Assembly: GCA_937625935.1 (NCBI GenBank)
Contig: OW569387.1
Location: forward strand, 1 to 64,000
Direction: 5' to 3'
Origin: Tetramitus jugosus
Lineage: Eukaryota; Heterolobosea; Eutetramitea; Acrasida; Vahlkampfiidae
Length of the DNA stretch: 64,000 nt
Shown: in pieces, positions 42,878 to 53,012 of the stretch
Position numbering within the stretch: position 1 is the first letter of the stretch
How the letters are laid out: each line of letters begins with the position of its first letter
The notes under the pieces: generated by a model
Told to the model about the DNA's origin: nothing
Database searches by the model: none
The model's input: the letters and a program-made list of their open reading frames with translations, nothing else
Made by a program: the position numbers and the translations under genes

Positions 42878-44446
42878 TTAATGTTTCCTTGTAAGCTTTA
42901 AGGGCGATTTCGTCATGCCGGTAATAATAGTTGAACTGGACTTAAAATGGTCAAATACTTTTTCTATGAAAGCGTTGTCTCGCTTGCTACTGGACCAAGC
43001 GAGTTTGTGGATACCATTCAAATACAATAATGCTTTCTCTGTGATGGATTCTTGATCGCATCCATTCAAATGGAGGCTGTTGATACCAGTCAAATGAGAA
43101 AATGCATGGTCAGTGATCCGAGTACAACAATTCATCATGAGTGTACGAATACCAACCAAATGAAGAAAAGCATTGTCAGAGATTTGATTGCAACTACTCA
43201 TATTGAGTGTGTGAATGCCCTTCAAGTAATAAAAGGCACTATCTGTAATGGTTGCTTGGTTGCAACAAAACATATGTAGTGTGTGAATACCAGCCAAATG
43301 AGCAAACGCCTTGTCGGTGATCGTGGCTTGACTACAGCGACCCATATTCAGTGTGTGAATTCCGGCCAAATGAGAAAATGCGTCGTCTGTGATCTGAGGG
43401 CACAGACTCATATCGAGAGTGTGAATGCCAATCAAATGACGGAATGCATTGTCTGTGATACGAATACAACCACTCATATTCAGTGTGTGGATGCCAGTCA
43501 GATGAGAAAATGCCTTGTCTGTTAATTGATCGCAATCCTCAATGTTGAGTGTGTGAATGCCAATCAAATTAGAAAATGAATCATCTGTGATTTGAGTGCA
43601 ACCACCCATATCTAGTGAGTGAATGCCCACCAAATGAGAAAGAGCTTGATCTGATACTTGAGGGCAACTCTTCATATTCAGTGTGTGGATACCAGTCAAG
43701 TAAGCAAACCCATGATCCGTGATTTTCTTGCAGCGATTCATACTGAGAGTGTGAATGCCAATCAAATGATGAAATACTTTGTCTGTGATTCGAGTACAAC
43801 CACTCACATCGAGCGTGTGAATCCCAGTCAGATGAGAAAGGGCTTGATCTGTTAGTCGTCTGCAAAAACGCATCCTGAGCTTGTGAATACCAATCAAATG
43901 ACGGAATGCGTTGTCTGTGATTTGCTTGCAGCTACTCATATCGAGTGTATGAATACCAGTCAAATGAGTCATTGCACCATCTGTAATAAACTTGCAACCA
44001 CTCATATCGAGAGTGTGGATGCCAACCAAATGAACAACAGCTTTATCTGTGATTAGATGACATTCATTCATGTCAAGTGTGTGAATGCCCTCCAGATATT
44101 GGAAGTGCTTGTCCATTACATGAGAGTGCCACCCGAAGCAAACATTAAACAATGTTCCTTGTGCCAATCGAAACCCATGCTCAATTTCATTGTCATCCGA
44201 ATTGTGTTTTAGCTTTCTAGTTTTGTTGGACATGAGCAATCGATTGAATTTGAATTGATTGATTCCTTTGCAAGTGTAACTCAATTGCAGCCATGAGCGC
44301 GTGTCACAAAATTCCACAATTTTCGACCATACATCCCTGCAAAGAGAGTAGAGCACAAATATTTCAATTGTGACATGTTCGTCACTCTCATTATTTATTG
44401 CTATGATGTTTTCCAGTTCGTTATCCTTATCCCCACCATTCTTCAT
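42878..44446 (-). CDS. F-box/Cys-rich LRR protein, intact paralogue
   Basis: Chosen start is the ATG at 44446 (MKNGGDKDNE); an upstream ATG at 44545 would overlap the divergent gene. An F-box-like region DVWSKIVEFCDTRSWLQLSY at about 45 is followed by about 17 near-identical 24-residue LRRs (consensus ITDxAFxHLxGIHTLxMxxC) and a short basic C-terminus. It is the full-length relative of the truncated gene at 6350-7093, which shares the same repeat consensus and the same F-box-like CDTRxWLxLSYTCK segment. Repeats are so similar that unequal exchange is likely. Role: SCF-type substrate recognition, by family. Confidence 0.8.
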   Translation of the reverse strand: MKNGGDKDNELENIIAINNESDEHVTIEIFVLYSLCRDVWSKIVEFCDTRSWLQLSYTCKGINQFKFNRLLMSNKTRKLKHNSDDNEIEHGFRLAQGTLFNVCFGWHSHVMDKHFQYLEGIHTLDMNECHLITDKAVVHLVGIHTLDMSGCKFITDGAMTHLTGIHTLDMSSCKQITDNAFRHLIGIHKLRMRFCRRLTDQALSHLTGIHTLDVSGCTRITDKVFHHLIGIHTLSMNRCKKITDHGFAYLTGIHTLNMKSCPQVSDQALSHLVGIHSLDMGGCTQITDDSFSNLIGIHTLNIEDCDQLTDKAFSHLTGIHTLNMSGCIRITDNAFRHLIGIHTLDMSLCPQITDDAFSHLAGIHTLNMGRCSQATITDKAFAHLAGIHTLHMFCCNQATITDSAFYYLKGIHTLNMSSCNQISDNAFLHLVGIRTLMMNCCTRITDHAFSHLTGINSLHLNGCDQESITEKALLYLNGIHKLAWSSSKRDNAFIEKVFDHFKSSSTIITGMTKSPLKLTRKH

Positions 44447-44536
44447 GTTTTGTGGTTCGCCTTGGGTTTTCTCCGTTTTGGCTCTCTCGAATCCAAAATG
44501 CAAAAAAAGAAAAAGAACAGGCCAACCAATAACCAA

Positions 44537-46552
44537 ATGATCCATAACACACTCACTCACAACTTTCGCCAAGTATCACTCACTGATCGAACAACTCTCT
44601 TTTTTGAAAATAAGGGAACTGTACTTCAAAACTCTATTCTCACACATGATTTTGACAATGATGATCACATTGAGTTCATCATGGGCAGCATCTATGGTTC
44701 ACTTGTTGTGTTCAAGCACAAGAATATGGAACCAGTGTATCGATGTGATCACTTGGGAACTGTATGTTTATTGATTCATGATTGATTGATTGATTCAACA
44801 TCATATCAAGCAAAACTAACAACTTTTCTATTGTATGTGTGTATGTGTGTGAAAAAATAGATTACCTGTATCACATCAACGACTTTTCAAGGTGTAAGCT
44901 ACTTGGTTGTTGTGTGTGCAGAAGGTGAATGTCACTTGTTTCAATCTGTCATCACCACAAATCATCATCACACATTGACTACTACCACTACTACTACCAC
45001 AACAACAACAACACTCCATGATTCACATTCATCACCTTCATCATCCATGCATCAACAACAACAACATTCACCATCATCACCAACTCCATCACCATCATGT
45101 GAACACATTAGTCCACTGTTCACTCGACGCATACCATGCAACATTACATGTGCACTCATGATTGATTATGACATGGATGGTGAAGAAGAGCTCATTATTG
45201 GAAGCAATGATCGTAATCTGTACATTTACAAGATGAATATCGCACAACAGAGTTTTTCATTGTTGAAAAAGATTGCCATGGATGACAATCAAGTGTTTTC
45301 ATTGAGCAAGCATCATCATCATCATCATCGAAACAATCCAACAAGTTATGATGATATTTTAATTGGATTTGCAGGTGGTGGTTATGCTGTGATTGATTGT
45401 GCTGCATCGACCCGTGATCACTGTTGCATTCGATTCTTTAAAGCAACAACAACAACTTCTACTACTTCTACTACTTCTACTGTAGCAACATCACCAACAC
45501 AACAACAGCATCATCACAACAACAATAGTCAATTGATCAACCATAAGTCAAATTCACAACACAACAACAATAGTAGAAAACAACAAGTGCGGTCACGCAA
45601 CAATAGAGACTATGATGAAGAAGATGATGATGATTACTACTATGATGATGATGATGATGATGATGACGACGAAGATGAGGATAATGATGAGGATAATGAT
45701 CGAACCAATCATGCGAACAATCATCATAATACTCTCGATAATAATAATAATACTAATATGATTAGCAATAATACAAGAGAAGAAAATGAAATGTTAGTGT
45801 TCTCCAAGCAAAGTTCAGTCATTTCAAAACCGTTGATCGTCCTTGGAAATCTATCATGGTGTTTGAATGATGATGATGAGAATGGTCATCATAGTGGTGA
45901 TAGGGATGATACTTGTGATGATGATGGAGAACATTTGGCTGCATTTGTGACTCTTGATGGTAAAATAACGGTTCATTGTCCATTGGACGGTTTCAGAAGT
46001 GTGTCGACAAGTTGGACAATGGATCTTCATCAGGAGATTGTGTCCATTTATCAAGCACCGTTTGTCGTTGACTGTTGTGCGCCAAATGAGCGAGAATCGA
46101 GTAAGCAATCTCAAAAACACTTGTGTGTGACAACATGGGACGGAAATACGTTTGTAATTGACCAGTACAAGAACGTTGTTTGTTTCAATCTACAGGAGAG
46201 AATATCGGCGTTTTATGTGGGTCATTATTCTCTTGTTAGAGATCAACCTCCCGTGCTGTGTCTATTCTATGTGACCTTTACGGACAAAATTTATGTGTAT
46301 TACAATGTAGAGTTAACAAGCGTGCCTCCACTGGACCTCAAGCATGCACTGTTGAGTGACCCAGAAGCAAAACAACTTTTGAGTCAAGTGTTTGAAAAAC
46401 TTCACATATTTAACATTAATGAAGTGGAGAGCTCCAAGTTGCTCCATTCGGTGCTTTATGACTTTGATGAGACACAAATCGAACTATTGAACAATTGGGA
46501 AAGAGACCATAATACACAACGAAGCAGCAATGTTGACGAACAGTCATCATAA
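44537..46552 (+). CDS. ITFG2-like FG-GAP protein (KICSTOR-type)
   Basis: Exon 1 44537-44761 (ATG MIHNTLTHNF; an in-frame ATG lies about 40 bases upstream). Intron 44762-44860 (99 nt, GTATGT...AAAATAG), exon 2 44861-46552; 638 aa in phase. Its opening (SILTHDFDNDDHIEFIMGSI, then ITCITSTTFQGVSYLVVVCA, EGECHLF) matches ITFG2, a beta-propeller of the KICSTOR complex that tethers GATOR1 to lysosomes. A blade DYDMDGEEELIIGSNDRNLY has FG-GAP character. A long His/Asn/Asp-rich insert (about 160-280) sits in a propeller loop. Head-to-head with the LRR gene, starts 90 bases apart. Confidence 0.7.
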
Positions 46553-46931
46553 CGCTTGATAATGTCTCCTCCTGAAAGTTGATGTCGCTAATTTTCTGCA
46601 CCTGCTTCTCCAAATCTGGAGCAGTACCTCCCCGCACGTTTTTACAGGAATCACCTGTCGTCAAATCATCTTGTATTTTTTTGCTGTGACAACAATCATC
46701 AGTCTTGTCGTGGTGGTCTCTGATGTCGGTACCTTTCTGGGTCTCAATTGTCCAACACTAGAACACACCTGCCCTTTGTGTTATTGCCACTTCTCGCCCC
46801 CATGACCAACTCGACACCCATGAACAACACCACAAACAAAAAACAAAAGCAAGTTGCTGCCTCTGCTTAGGATCACCAACACCAAAACACCAAACTCCTC
46901 TCTGTCCTATCATTAAAAAACTTTTTTATAA
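46553..46931. other. Intergenic
   Basis: About 380 bp. Nothing recognised apart from A/C-rich sequence (CAACACCA and CAAAAACA words) just upstream of the next ATG, which may be its promoter/5' UTR. Confidence 0.4.
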
Positions 46932-47882
46932 ATGACCCACCACCCATATGCGAATACACACAACTTTCGTTACAATGAAAATTTCAATACCACACGGGCG
47001 GCTGCCATAGTAAACGGTATCAAACTCAAAACAGAAGGCCTGAATTCTTTTCGGTTCTCTGACGATGATTATTGCAGCGGAAGTAGCAGTAGTGGAGACG
47101 ATTGTTACTATTCAGACGATCGCCGCACGACATCCCTTACCACAAACCAACAACAACAACTAGGATATACACTCAATGAATATGCAACAACAACTACAAC
47201 AACAACATCAACTGTAACAACACCCATTACGACAACAAGAGTCACAGGTCGATTTCAAGTCAAGGAGGTGCTCACACCAACGGAATCAACAACCAAAGTT
47301 CGCTTTCCAAGTGGTTCTTCTCCAAGACATGCAACAACAACAACAACAAACAACACTACTACGCCGACGACTCCTAAGATTGCAACCACACCTACCACAA
47401 GACTACAACAACAGCAGAAACAGGACAACAACAAAAGGCCAACAACTGCAGCTCTACAACTAGGACAGCTTCTGCATCATACTGAGCAAGAGAACAGCAC
47501 AAAAGAATCAATCAAGAGCTTTCAAAAGCAACTGAGTCGGTTATCCTATGAGAATGAAAAGCAAATGAAGCTCATAAGGGCACTCTTTGTCATATCACAG
47601 GAACAACAAAAGACTACTCAGAAGCAACAACAACAACAACAACAACAGGGATCCTTTATGACATCGTCGCCTGCATCCCCCTTGTCATCCATGTTCTCTT
47701 CCTCTTCTCCGTATCATCATCACCAACCATCGAAACAGCCTTCATCGTCGTTGAGTGATCTTGTTCTTCAATTGGAGAATCAAATCTCTCATTTGCTCGA
47801 AGAGAATTCAGAGCTCAAGAGAGAAAATCAGAGTTTGAAACAGCAAGTACAATGTTTGCGATGTGGCGCCAACTGGGAATAG
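46932..47882 (+). CDS. Low-complexity protein with C-terminal leucine-zipper-like coiled coil
   Basis: ATG at 46932, 316 aa. Thr/Ser/Gln-rich with acidic SDDDY and DRRTT tracts. A first helical segment lies at about 185-215 (FQKQLSRLSYENEKQMKLIR). The strong zipper at about 280-310 (LVLQLENQISHLLEENSELK, then RENQSLKQQV) has leucines every seven residues. There is no basic region before it, so it is not a standard bZIP. It ends CLRCGANWE. Probably an oligomeric scaffold or regulator; no family recognised. Confidence 0.55.
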   Translation: MTHHPYANTHNFRYNENFNTTRAAAIVNGIKLKTEGLNSFRFSDDDYCSGSSSSGDDCYYSDDRRTTSLTTNQQQQLGYTLNEYATTTTTTTSTVTTPITTTRVTGRFQVKEVLTPTESTTKVRFPSGSSPRHATTTTTNNTTTPTTPKIATTPTTRLQQQQKQDNNKRPTTAALQLGQLLHHTEQENSTKESIKSFQKQLSRLSYENEKQMKLIRALFVISQEQQKTTQKQQQQQQQQGSFMTSSPASPLSSMFSSSSPYHHHQPSKQPSSSLSDLVLQLENQISHLLEENSELKRENQSLKQQVQCLRCGANWE

Positions 47883-48083
47883 TCTAGGATCAATAAAAAA
47901 TATTGTAGATGGTTTGTCGCCTTGTGAAAAAAATCATCCATCACCCCCTCATCCGATGTCGTCTATGTCATCACCTTTTCGTACGCGAAGCCGAAACAGC
48001 GGTTCTCTTTTGGTCGAAGTCCACGAAACGAAAAACTGAACATCCACAATATCACACAACGACGCAGCACCAACGAAACAAGG

Positions 48084-50342
48084 ATGACAACACTTGAAGA
48101 AGCATCATCACAAGACGAATGCACATTGGACAATACACAAAATGAAATGATGATGACAGCGCCGTCAACTGGCAGAAATCGAAATTTTTCAGTTGCTCGT
48201 GGTCGTGTTCACAGAGGTTACTCTCTCATTTCACCGCACCCACCACCAACAAGTGCCACCACCACCACCACCACGATGTCCTCTTCTTCTCTTATCGAAC
48301 AACAACATCGACGCGACAATCGTAGAGCTGTCGTACATGGCGCCAATTCCCTATTGAGTTCTTCGCCTGTTTCTGCAGAAAATCAATACTCTTCTGATGA
48401 ACAATCACAACAATCAACCTCTTCATCATTCCCCACTCGCAATACTCCATTATCAACAACGTCCATAACGACTTCGAGGTCACTCTCCTCTCCCTCCCTA
48501 CTCATCTCCTCTTCATTCACATCACCTACCATCACTTCTACTACTACTACTACTACTACTACTACTGGTACATCTACCATCAACAACACCAACACTATCA
48601 ATACAACAACCTCCTCTACTTCAACATTCTCCGGCAACAACAACAATAGTAGTAATAGTAGTAATTGTAATAATAATAATAATAATAGTAATCAAAGCAA
48701 TAAGAAAAAGAAGTCAATCATGTCAAGTAAGAAATCATCTTCACGTCATAGTATTGATACCAATGATGATGACTCTCATCATTCACCCTTACCAATTTCA
48801 TCATCATCATCATCACCAGCAGTCTACTCGTATTGTTCGAGTCACAGCAACACTCCTCTCATTTCCTATGTCAACAATCCAAAAATTCATATTAAAAACA
48901 CAATTGTCAATGACTCACCACCATCATCCCATCGAACCATTACTGATGGATGTCTATGCAAAATCAATTATTCAATTCAATACGTGGCAAACAACAACAA
49001 CAACAACAACAACAATACTACTACTACTAATCATCATCATCATCATAGTAACAACAACAAGAGAAACAGTATGAAATCATCAAATGCCACACTAAGTTCA
49101 ACCAATAATAATAGTAGTAGTGGCAGTGTTGCAACATTGATTGAACAGGCAGATAATGTGAATTTTGTGTTTGGTAGTGGAGAGTTAAGTTCATTGATTG
49201 AAGATTGTGTTCATCAAATGAATGGACCAGGTGAAATGTCACTGTTTATTTGTGAAGTGTTTGATTATTTTGAACCGTGGGAAATGGATTATTGTCATCG
49301 ACATTTGGAACCATTGAAGGAATTGTTGACGAGAAACTTCAGTCATAGTAATAATAAGAATAATAATAATAGTCATCATCATCATCATCATCATCATGGT
49401 GGTAGTAGAAATAGTAGTGATGGTAGTGGAAGTGGTAGTCCTCGTGGACAACAAGCAACAACAACAACAACGAACACACGGTTTCACTTTGAAATTGTAA
49501 TTGATTTAAAGTCAGTTGTATCAGAGGAAGAACAGTGGTGGAGCTTCATGAATCATGGTCGTGCCATGCACGAGAGTGATCGAATGCTAGAAGGTGTGAT
49601 TCAACAGAAACAAAAGGAAGCCAAAGCACTCGTCATGGAACAGAGGTATGCATTGGCAGCGAGACAATTGGAGAGAGTGTTTGATTTGTTGGAGAGTTTT
49701 TGTGAGGCAACAGAGCACAAGTATCTCAGGAAGAAAAAGTCAAAGATGGATCAGTTGGCAGTGTCATTATTGTTCGATTTGGCCAACACGTATCATATGG
49801 ATCAGCGAGTACAGTTGGCAATCGATACAGCTGGGTTGATTTTGGGCATGGATCCGTTGAATGTGGAAGCATTGGTCCTGCGTGCTCATTTCTATCAAAC
49901 GAGAAATGACTTGAAGTGTGCCATGGAGGGATACATACGAGCAGTGGATATGAGTGCGGATGAAAAGGTTCGAAACATGATACAGAACAATATTCAAACA
50001 ATAACGGAATGTCTCGGCAAGTATCAAGTCGAGATTATAGGCACGAAATCGGAGGGAGACACCACCTTTTATCACATTCACTTGGTGAATCAATTGGCTG
50101 GTGTTGACTTCAAATTTTATTCACGGTATAGAACAATGAAGAAACTGTATGACATGCTAGCGAAGAAAGTGCCCAAGCTGGGACAAGTTATCTCTTTCCC
50201 GCAAGGTTCATGGTTCTTCAGCAATTCGGCAAGTGTGATCAATGACCGCAAAGAAAAGCTCAATCAATTCTTGAAGTATTTGCTGTCGAGTCAGATTGCC
50301 AGCCAACATGAAGAAGCCAGACAATTCTTTATTCAAACGTAG
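48084..50342 (+). CDS. TPR-PX domain protein (sorting-nexin-like)
   Basis: ATG at 48084; 752 aa. The first about 330 residues are Ser/Thr/Asn/His-rich, with triplet repeats (48538-48567, 49373-49398). A conserved region follows at about 350-400 (SSLIEDCVHQMNGPGEMSLF). TPR helices at about 520-630 (LAARQLERVFDLLESFCEAT; MDPLNVEALVLRAHFYQTRN) precede a C-terminal PX domain (VEIIGTKSEGDTTFYHIHLV; FYSRYRTMKKLYDML; NDRKEKLNQFLKYLL). The Arg in SRYRTMKKLY is the expected 3-phosphoinositide contact. SNX20/21 combine PX and TPR in the opposite order. Likely an endosomal adaptor. Its stop overlaps the convergent KCTD-like gene by ten bases. Confidence 0.8.
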   Translation: MTTLEEASSQDECTLDNTQNEMMMTAPSTGRNRNFSVARGRVHRGYSLISPHPPPTSATTTTTTMSSSSLIEQQHRRDNRRAVVHGANSLLSSSPVSAENQYSSDEQSQQSTSSSFPTRNTPLSTTSITTSRSLSSPSLLISSSFTSPTITSTTTTTTTTTGTSTINNTNTINTTTSSTSTFSGNNNNSSNSSNCNNNNNNSNQSNKKKKSIMSSKKSSSRHSIDTNDDDSHHSPLPISSSSSSPAVYSYCSSHSNTPLISYVNNPKIHIKNTIVNDSPPSSHRTITDGCLCKINYSIQYVANNNNNNNNNTTTTNHHHHHSNNNKRNSMKSSNATLSSTNNNSSSGSVATLIEQADNVNFVFGSGELSSLIEDCVHQMNGPGEMSLFICEVFDYFEPWEMDYCHRHLEPLKELLTRNFSHSNNKNNNNSHHHHHHHHGGSRNSSDGSGSGSPRGQQATTTTTNTRFHFEIVIDLKSVVSEEEQWWSFMNHGRAMHESDRMLEGVIQQKQKEAKALVMEQRYALAARQLERVFDLLESFCEATEHKYLRKKKSKMDQLAVSLLFDLANTYHMDQRVQLAIDTAGLILGMDPLNVEALVLRAHFYQTRNDLKCAMEGYIRAVDMSADEKVRNMIQNNIQTITECLGKYQVEIIGTKSEGDTTFYHIHLVNQLAGVDFKFYSRYRTMKKLYDMLAKKVPKLGQVISFPQGSWFFSNSASVINDRKEKLNQFLKYLLSSQIASQHEEARQFFIQT
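48538..48567. repeat. (CTA)n microsatellite in TPR-PX gene
   Basis: Ten tandem CTA/ACT triplets, read as poly-Thr in the TPR-PX protein. Likely length-polymorphic. Confidence 0.85.
49373..49398. repeat. (CAT)n microsatellite in TPR-PX gene
   Basis: Eight to nine CAT triplets, read as poly-His (HHHHHHHH) just before a Gly/Ser linker of the TPR-PX protein. Confidence 0.85.
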
Positions 50343-51253
50343 TCACGCTTCTTTCTCATTAAATTCTGTTTCCTCAGTTTAGTTTTCGTTTTCAATAATT
50401 TCAATAATGTCAATTCGGTCCACGCTTTGACTTTTCTCGGCTTGTATTTGTACCCCACAGACTTGATACAGAAAAAGTCAACGTCTTCCCAAAACTTGAT
50501 ACTTTGCATGGTTGTCAACTGCTGGATATCAAAGGATATATCATTTCCGTTCAAGTGGTCAATAATCAATTGAAATCCCTCTCCATTTCGATTGACGAAA
50601 ATCTCACCATCTTCATCAATTGGATCTTCAAACGATCCACTTAACAATCCTGAGAAGTAACTTGGTTCCTTTAAGAGAACATCTCTCGATACTCTGTATT
50701 CCATGTTGTTGAACACGATTTTAAGTTTTTGGTTCGATGTTTCAACATGTTGGTTCAGCTTATCATCCAAGCGAGACAATTGATTGATCTTCTTGTCCAG
50801 TAGCGTCACTTCCTTATCGAACAATTGCTTTAGCTCCGAAACAAACTTTTCTTGTTGCTCTTGAATGGAAGAGAGCATCTTGGATTGTTCTCTGAGAAAA
50901 TGATCACTTAAGTTCTCTGACAGCTCCTTGTATTGATTCTGTACTCTTTCATTTACTTCTGTCGTCTTTTGTTGTATAACGGAAATCAACTGACTTGGGG
51001 AAAGATTTTGTTCTTTTGACATGATTAGGATTTGTTGAATGAATTCAAGGTGATTTCGTGGAACAAGTAACTTGATTGTATTGTGTCGACGATCTTCTCC
51101 CCGAGGTTCATTTTGGGACATCCAGAGAGTGAAAAAAGTTCTTTGGTTGGGTAACCTCGACAAATCAAAAGTGCTGCCTCGAAGTTGAAATCTTACAGCA
51201 TCACTTATTTCCTCAGAGATGAGTCCAGAAATGCCCTGCTCTGAGGACTGCAT
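50333..51253 (-). CDS. KCTD-like BTB (T1) protein with coiled coil
   Basis: ATG at 51253; 306 aa. The N-terminal about 90 residues are unassigned (a repeat-like MSQNEPRGEDRRHNTIKLLV). A coiled coil at about 95-190 (NERVQNQYKELSENLSDHFL; LKQLFDKEVTLLDKKINQL) is followed by a BTB/T1 domain at about 195-275: VFNNMEYRVSRDVLLKEPSYF, FSGLLSGSF, GEIFVNRNGEGFQLIIDHLNG. It ends in a short, very basic tail (LKTKTKLRKQNLMRKKRD). BTB/T1 proteins commonly serve as cullin-3 adaptors; the function is inferred from family. Confidence 0.75.
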   Translation of the reverse strand: MQSSEQGISGLISEEISDAVRFQLRGSTFDLSRLPNQRTFFTLWMSQNEPRGEDRRHNTIKLLVPRNHLEFIQQILIMSKEQNLSPSQLISVIQQKTTEVNERVQNQYKELSENLSDHFLREQSKMLSSIQEQQEKFVSELKQLFDKEVTLLDKKINQLSRLDDKLNQHVETSNQKLKIVFNNMEYRVSRDVLLKEPSYFSGLLSGSFEDPIDEDGEIFVNRNGEGFQLIIDHLNGNDISFDIQQLTTMQSIKFWEDVDFFCIKSVGYKYKPRKVKAWTELTLLKLLKTKTKLRKQNLMRKKRDYV

Positions 51254-51312
51254 TCAGTCATATCCTATGACTTTCTATGGTGTTGCATCTATGGTCTCAT
51301 GACTTTCGAGTG

Positions 51313-51431
51313 ATGGAAGAATCATCCAAACAACAAAACAAATTGAAGGTTGGTACCTTTTGTTGTTTCAGGAGATTACATTACTACAGGAATTGAAATG
51401 TCCAAATATCGTGAAGTTCTTAGGGATGTAG
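51313..51431 (+). pseudogene. Protein-kinase N-lobe fragment with a 23-nt intron-like gap
   Basis: ATG at 51313 encodes 12 codons (MEESSKQQNKLK). A GTTGG...TTTCAG segment of 23 nt (51349-51371) follows, then EITLLQELKCPNIVKFLGM and a stop at 51431. The second part is the kinase helix C to beta4 block (E-x-x-LLQELxxPNIVKFLG). Nothing else of a kinase N-lobe is present on either side. It is either a transposed exon or a relic. Confidence 0.4.
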
Positions 51432-51452
51432 CAAAAGGTGTTCTGTCATTGA

Positions 51453-51740
51453 TCATAATGTACAAACCTGTTCAAGAAACGAAAGCTTTAAAAGATTGTT
51501 TTCGGGTCTTTTGCTCCGTCCTTTGTTCCACGTTACCTGGCAACAGTCTAGTTCGCTCTTAACATTTTCGAAGCGACGAAACGATTCAGGGCCAAACCAG
51601 AGACTCTCTGTACTATCGAGTACTTTAGTGGTATACATAGGGGACATAATCTCTCTGAGAGTAACAGTCGACACAATGTTGTTGTCAGTGTCAATAAGAT
51701 GAATTTTCCCCAGGCATACATCTAGCCAACAGACTCTCAA
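51453..51740 (-). pseudogene. Unknown coding-like fragment
   Basis: Open minus frame without a proper start: WLDVCLGKIHLIDTDNNIVS, then TVTLREIMSPMYTTKVLDST and SLWFGPESFRRFENVKSEL. Composition supports former coding sequence (conserved-looking Trp, Pro, Gly). I cannot name it. It lies between the kinase fragment and the hydrolase, so this 550-bp gap is a small graveyard inside the core region. Confidence 0.3.
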
Positions 51741-51963
51741 GTGACCAACTGGAAAAGATGAGTCCTAATCAGAGAAAGTTGTTCAATGAGTATATTCAAT
51801 CGGATTGACCAAGTACCTCTTCAATAAACAGGCCCTCGGACTCAAGCATGCGGAATCCGCAGCTTTCTCGGACATCAAGTTTCACCAACAGATTTCACAA
51901 AGCCTCGAAAAAACAAAACAACATTCTCCTACTACTCTCAAGTTGAATTGCTTTGTCTATACG

Positions 51964-52956
51964 ATGCCGTATCTCGTTCTGCCCAATGCCAAGCACCTGG
52001 TCTATTATGACAAGAGAACTCCACAACAACAAAATCTCGATGATGATGACTCAACCACAGCCACTGCCATCGTGTTCATGCATCATGCCACTGGAAGTCA
52101 ACTCGATTGGAGAGATCAAATGTCATTCTTCTCTTCTCATGCACCCTTTCAATGCGTTGCTTATGATCGATTTGGTTTTGGTCAATCGATTCCTGAATTT
52201 GCAACTCGCAACTATGAAGCAACGGAGCACGTTGTTGTTGGAGCTGAGAAGAAGAAGAGCTTTTTGTTTGAGCAAGATGAGTATCACAAGAATGGAGTGA
52301 CTGAGAACTCGTTAGAGTACTACAATAAGGGATTGTTGGAGCTATGTGATGTGCTGGAGCAGTTGAATCTACAGCGCATTATTCTTGTGGGTCACAGTGA
52401 TGGTGCGACATTGTCTTTGCTCGCGGCATCGGGTCAAGGTTCAACCATGGGTGATTGGAAATTACCCGAGTCCGCTCGGAGCTTATTGAAGGAGAGAATT
52501 GTGGCTGTGGTGGCAGAGAGTCCGCACATGTGGTTTGATGAGACAACTCTGCAACCAGGTTTTGATATCTTTGAGAAGAATGTGGAGTCAACAGATAGGT
52601 TCTGGAAAGCAACGACGAGAGATCAACTGACGGAGCACTATAGTAAGATTGTGGTGAATCGTTGGAAGAACACTTGGGTGAATAATGAGCGCATGAAGCA
52701 TTGGGATGAAAGAGAGTGTTTGCCTCATATTGAATGCCCTACGTTGGTGATTCATGGAATGAAGGATCCGTTCTTTACGGTTGATCATAGCAAAACCATT
52801 GTCGATTTGATTAATCGAAATGATCCTCATAGGGCGACATTAACCACATTTGATCAGGCAGCTCATACGCCTCACCGAGAACAGATTGCACCATTCAATT
52901 CAACTGTCCTGTCTTTTATTAACAAGCACAAGAATAAGTTATTGAGGATTCTGTAA
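51964..52956 (+). CDS. Alpha/beta hydrolase
   Basis: The first in-frame ATG is 51964 (MPYLVLPNAKHLVYYDKR); the open frame extends 50 codons further without an ATG. 330 aa. Order of motifs: oxyanion region FMHHATGSQLDW, VAYDRFGFGQS after strand 4, nucleophile elbow VGHSDGA (Ser), acid GMKDPFF (Asp), and catalytic His in FDQAAHTPHREQ. A 30-residue insert follows strand 4 (about RNYEATEHVVVGAEKKKSFL). This is the haloperoxidase/meta-cleavage-hydrolase type; the substrate is unknown. It is convergent with the oxidoreductase, gap 56 bases. Confidence 0.85.
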   Translation: MPYLVLPNAKHLVYYDKRTPQQQNLDDDDSTTATAIVFMHHATGSQLDWRDQMSFFSSHAPFQCVAYDRFGFGQSIPEFATRNYEATEHVVVGAEKKKSFLFEQDEYHKNGVTENSLEYYNKGLLELCDVLEQLNLQRIILVGHSDGATLSLLAASGQGSTMGDWKLPESARSLLKERIVAVVAESPHMWFDETTLQPGFDIFEKNVESTDRFWKATTRDQLTEHYSKIVVNRWKNTWVNNERMKHWDERECLPHIECPTLVIHGMKDPFFTVDHSKTIVDLINRNDPHRATLTTFDQAAHTPHREQIAPFNSTVLSFINKHKNKLLRIL

Positions 52957-53012
52957 ATTGTGTAATTGAATAATTTGTAGCAACTATGTCAGGGGAATGA
53001 AGAATATCTCTT

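Noticed and set aside
43052-43865. Repetitive ORFs overlapping the LRR gene in other frames
   Set aside because: They repeat with the 72-bp period of the LRR array and are shadows of it.
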